Shown here: in pieces, positions 60,291-64,000 of the stretch
Numbering within the stretch: position 1 is the first letter of the stretch
How the letters are laid out: the number at the start of each line of letters is the position of its first letter
Assembly (NCBI GenBank): GCA_036925085.1
Contig: JAUPFP010000048.1
Location: forward strand, 372,001-436,000
Source: Brachycybe producta
Taxonomy: Eukaryota; Arthropoda; Diplopoda; Playtdesmida; Andrognathidae
Length of the DNA stretch: 64,000 nt
Direction: 5' to 3'
Position numbers and translations under genes: made by a program
The notes under the pieces: generated by a model
What the model was told of the DNA's origin: nothing
Seen by the model: the letters and a program-made list of their open reading frames with translations, nothing else
The model's database searches: none

Positions 60291-60611
60291 CCTAAATGAT
60301 ATCTTTAAAAAATATATATTATGTTACATTTTTCTTCACATCTTATCAGCAATTTATCACTTAAATTGCAAGAAAATCGTGTTAAACAGTTAAAAAAAAA
60401 ACAGTTAAATTGTAAAAAAAAGTATTGCTTACCAAGTAAAAAAAAAATACAACTCAAATGGAATTCACATCGAAACACATTGAATAAAACACGTTAAAGA
60501 CACGCACACATTTCAAAGCATAAACATATGTAAAGTTATCAGACAAACACACATAGAAAAAATAACACGCCACAAAACAATTGTTAATTATTAAGTATAA
60601 AATTGTATTAC

Positions 60612-60678
60612 CAGAATAAAGCATTGCTGAAGCAGCACATTGCGATGACGTCAGTTGTTGTTTTCCTATCCTTTGCAT
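60612..60678 (-). CDS. Possible alternative first exon of ERG/FLI
   Basis: On the - strand an ATG opens 22 codons (MQRIGKQQLTSSQCAASAML..) ending TCT G before the donor-like GTAATAC. It would join the 57952 exon in phase 1 and give Glu-Ser-Ser-Tyr at the junction. It would make an ERG isoform without a Pointed domain. The codon mix is less AT-rich than its surroundings. No upstream acceptor is good, and a TATTTATA word sits about 30 bp before the ATG. Similarity to known ERG N-termini was not seen. Confidence 0.22.
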
Positions 60679-61174
60679 TTTTTTTGTTTTTTTGTTTTTA
60701 TAAATAGGATGCTTCGTTGTTAAAAAAAAAAGGTGAAGTAAATTTCAAGGGGGAACTTTTCCAATTTCGATTCCGTTTTCCCCCCTATATATTTTAGTTC
60801 GATGATTTTTATTGTTGATTGTTGCTGTTTGTTCTACTTAATGAGTTAGTCAGTTTTACAGACTTCATTATTTGTTATTTTTTTAAAAAATCGATGATGT
60901 TTAAAAATTTAAAATTGATTTTAGTTAATAAGTAGCCATTATAATATCCATTTTTTTTTGCAAAAAAATATATATATATATATAAGTTGCGTAGGTGTGT
61001 GCAAATTGTGGTTTTTTGTTGCGCCTTGTTTTTTGTTGTTGCTTGAATGAGAAGACTTCTTCTTGGGTTTGTGTCAAGTGAGCGAACAAATCGGAAATCC
61101 GGCAATCGGAACAGGAAGAAAATTCTGGGTTTCCTTAGATGTTTGTTTGTTGATTTAGTTTTCTTCTGTAAGGA

Positions 61175-61177
<3 letters not shown>

Positions 61178-61208
<31 letters not shown>
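61178..61208. repeat. (CT)n microsatellite
   Basis: A pure CT run of about 31 bp. Frames across it on both strands are artefacts. Confidence 0.95.
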
Positions 61209-61211
<3 letters not shown>

Positions 61212-62523
61212 TCTTTTTTTTTCCTCTGAAAATCCTCTTTTAGTTTAACTGACCAATGGATTGCTGCAACACTATAGGACTGTGTTTGGGTCCACACAAA
61301 CACCCAAGATAAAAAAAAATATCTTTGGGTTATGTAAGAATTATATTTAGAAGTGCAAAAGAAGAATCACATGTTGGTTGGTTGGATGGACTCTTTTTGG
61401 GAAGGTTCTCACTTCTCTCAAGAGAATCAGAGAGAAAATGGTTTGTGATGCCACAAAAAAAGGGAAGAGTAGTAGTACTAGTAGGAGGAGGTAGGAGGGA
61501 GGGGAGGGTCTTCTTTCCTTCCTTCTCTCGAACTCACTCACTCTCTCTTTCTCTCTCTCTCCACCTCCCTTCAAACTCCACTTTCTCCCTTTTTTTTTTC
61601 CTAACTACTTTCCGTTCCGATAAGCTTCCGGTAACCGTTGACGGCCTATTGTGTTACAGGTTGTTGTCGTTTCTTTCTCTTTTTCTCTTGCTCGCTTTTT
61701 CTCTCTCTTTTTCTGATTACTTCCGATGCTTTTTCCGCATGTAACGCCAACTGACTTCCGGATAGTCACTTTCAAATGTTGAGCCCACCACACATACACA
61801 CCAAAACAAACATACACAAGAAAATTCAGACGGACATAATAGAAAATCCTTTAAGTCAATTTTCTACTGGACTTTTCTTTTTTTTTTATATATATTGTAT
61901 ATACATGTATCTATATAAAAAAACAATTGTCTTATTCTTTTCTTATCAATTTATATTTGTTTTTTCCGTTTCCAGTTTTTTTTTTGTTTCTGCCACACAT
62001 ACATAAACGCACACGCAAAGTTTAAGTCACTGACACTTGGCTTTTTTGCATCAGTTTGTAAGCTTATAGTAGAATATTATTTAGTCAAAAAAATTTTTTT
62101 TTGATTTTGTAGTTGATGAAAATTTGAAAACGTCTAAGTCGCTTTGAAGATGTGTGACGAATGTGGCGGCCACGGAAGGATGAACAAAAAGAAACCAACA
62201 ACAACAACATTCATCCAATGTGAAGCCAAACACACACACTCAGTGCGTTTTCTATTGAAATAACAAACCGCAAACCTTTGAGACAAACGCCCCCATGTTT
62301 TACAGTTAGCTTAGGGTTTTTTTTTTCTTTCGTAAGGCCCCCCCACTTGTTATTTCACCACCTCCATACTATAGATATATCAATCTCAACCCCCCTTCTT
62401 CAAATCTCCTTTTTGTCTAATGAATACAATGACACCTTAAAATTGTGATGATCATATCTGTGTTGAACATTTTCATCCCAATTCTTTTTTAAATTTTGAC
62501 TCCTCCCATCTATTTGATTATTA

Positions 62524-62529
<6 letters not shown>

Positions 62530-62602
<73 letters not shown>
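62530..62602. repeat. (AT)n microsatellite, about 73 bp
   Basis: An uninterrupted AT run of the same size class as 9099-9173. Confidence 0.98.
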
Positions 62603-62604
<2 letters not shown>

Positions 62605-64000
62605 AATGCTCTTTATCGAAAATACTTGAGCATGAAAAATATTTTAGCTTGAGCCAATAAGATTTTCTTAGAGGCGGGTTAACTTCCAATCAATATTTTG
62701 TTATGAGGTGAGGATGTTGTATGTGGAGTGACGCCCCCTCTACCACCCCAGTGGTTCTATTTGTGTCTCTGTTGACGTCATCACTTCCTGTCCAATCCTC
62801 TTCGTTGTTTTAAAATTCTCTAGGTTTTGTATTTCGTTGTCTATATGGAGCTTAAGGTTTTTTGATGCGCATTGCCTTCATCTTCTTCTATATGTTTAAG
62901 CTTATAATGGGGGAATTCGCTGTTGGAATGTATCATGTGGAGTCGTTGTCATGGAAACCAATGAGTGGAAGCCACGTAGAAAAAGACACACTGACAGTGA
63001 AATAAGAGATACTTTGATTTTTTTTTTTTTTTGTTTCAATTTGGGTGGGGAGTTTTCGACTTTTTTTTTTTAAAAAAAGGGGTGGTGGTGAGGAATTTTC
63101 ACCTCCCCCCTTTTTCACTTCTATCTCTCCACATCTTTAATGAAAATCATTGTCTTTAATGACGATTTATTCATCTTGAAATGGTAAAAATTGGCAGGTA
63201 AGATACAAAAAAAATTTTAATTGCTATTTGTAGTTGATGAATATTTTTCTAATGGATAATTTTGCTTTAATAATTTATTGTATTTTTTTTTTTCGTTTTT
63301 GTCTTTAATTTTCTAGCGAATTTAATAAGAGTAGTTGATTATTCAGTTCATTTGATATAATTAAATTTGATTGAGTTCGAATTTACAAGAAAAATCTGAT
63401 TTTAAATAGTGCCCTTAATCCTGTATGATAACTTCACAGCACAGAACGAATGTTAGCAGGGATTGAGTATTTCAGGGGTTGCTTAGATGCTTTTTTTTTA
63501 GTGTTAGCAGTGATTGCCGTATTACAGGCGCATCATTGCTTTACATTCGAAAAGGAATGTCGTTTTTTTAAAAAAAATTCTAATCTTGTCAATAATAATG
63601 AGTTTATAGATAAAAGAGGGTTGTTGTTTTTAAATACTGTTTGTTGGTTGTTTGTTCGTTGTAACCCTTTAATAGTCATTTCAATGTGAAACATAAGTAT
63701 GCATAGAGACAGTCTCTTTTACGAAATTGGTTTTTGTGGTTGATTCATTGTGGGTTTGTTTATCAGGCTAGGTTACAATGTGGTTTTATAAAATGTATAC
63801 CATATTATTGATAAATCTAATTGATTTTCACATACTGTATATGTATAAAATATATCAGAATTTTATAAGCATTTTTTTGTTAGTAAGGTAGCATATTTTA
63901 ATCTGTTTATGGGCATATAAATCCGTTCTTAAACATTTCCAATTCATCATTATGATAGCATATAATGTGTACACCATCGTATTGTTGGTTTCCATATAAA

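Larger units (their letters stand above)
57953..64000 (-). other. ERG/FLI intron or upstream DNA, repeat-rich
   Basis: No Pointed-domain exon is found, so the gene continues past the window or this is a very long intron. The content is AG, GT, CT and AT microsatellites, two GCGGCGATCACA-family MITEs (59677-59930, 60091-60222), and a possible alternative first exon (60612-60678). From about 61000 to 64000 I see only low-complexity tracts and no recognisable gene. Confidence 0.65.

Noticed and set aside
61325..61744. 139-codon plus-strand frame
   Set aside because: Dominated by CT-tract Ser/Leu/Phe residues; no domain, and adjacent to microsatellites.

Overview
The window is a piece of an AT-rich, intron-rich animal genome that carries parts of two ETS-family transcription factor genes facing each other tail to tail. 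On the + strand is the body of an ETS1/2 (pointed-type) gene: six exons from 18282 to its stop at 44077, encoding the ERK-site region, the Pointed (PNT/SAM) domain, a variable linker and the C-terminal ETS DNA-binding domain. Its first coding exon is not securely located; a 48-nt candidate lies at 6253-6300. On the - strand is the 3' part of an ERG/FLI1-type gene: a terminal exon with the ETS domain and C-terminal tail (51677-51097) and two small linker exons (55373-55305, 57952-57872). Its Pointed-domain exons are not seen and should lie beyond 64000. The two stop codons are 7.0 kb apart.

The organism looks like an invertebrate bilaterian. Introns are kilobases long. The ERK-site segment reads PPLTPGTN, which from memory is nearer to fly Pointed-P2 than to vertebrate ETS1. 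ETS1/FLI1 and ETS2/ERG are neighbours in vertebrates, so this is the single pre-duplication version of that pair. I cannot name the phylum.

Layout: 1-6252 upstream or 5' intronic DNA with hairpins and short inverted-repeat elements; 6253-44077 ETS1/2; 44078-51096 intergenic, holding a pogo-like element and two copies of another inverted-repeat family; 51097-57952 ERG/FLI exons; 57953-64000 ERG intron or upstream DNA, rich in simple repeats. All mapped splice junctions in both genes are phase 1, so every internal exon can be skipped without a frameshift.

Most of the remaining sequence is intron filled with non-autonomous DNA transposon relics (MITEs). I could group these into several families by shared terminal inverted repeats, including hAT-like (8-bp target duplication), pogo-like (TA), a TTAA-flanked element and two nested insertions. 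There is also one decayed non-LTR retrotransposon tail. I found no rRNA, tRNA, CRISPR array or bacterial-type operon. The other open frames of 60-140 codons fall in low-complexity or repeat DNA and show no family signature.
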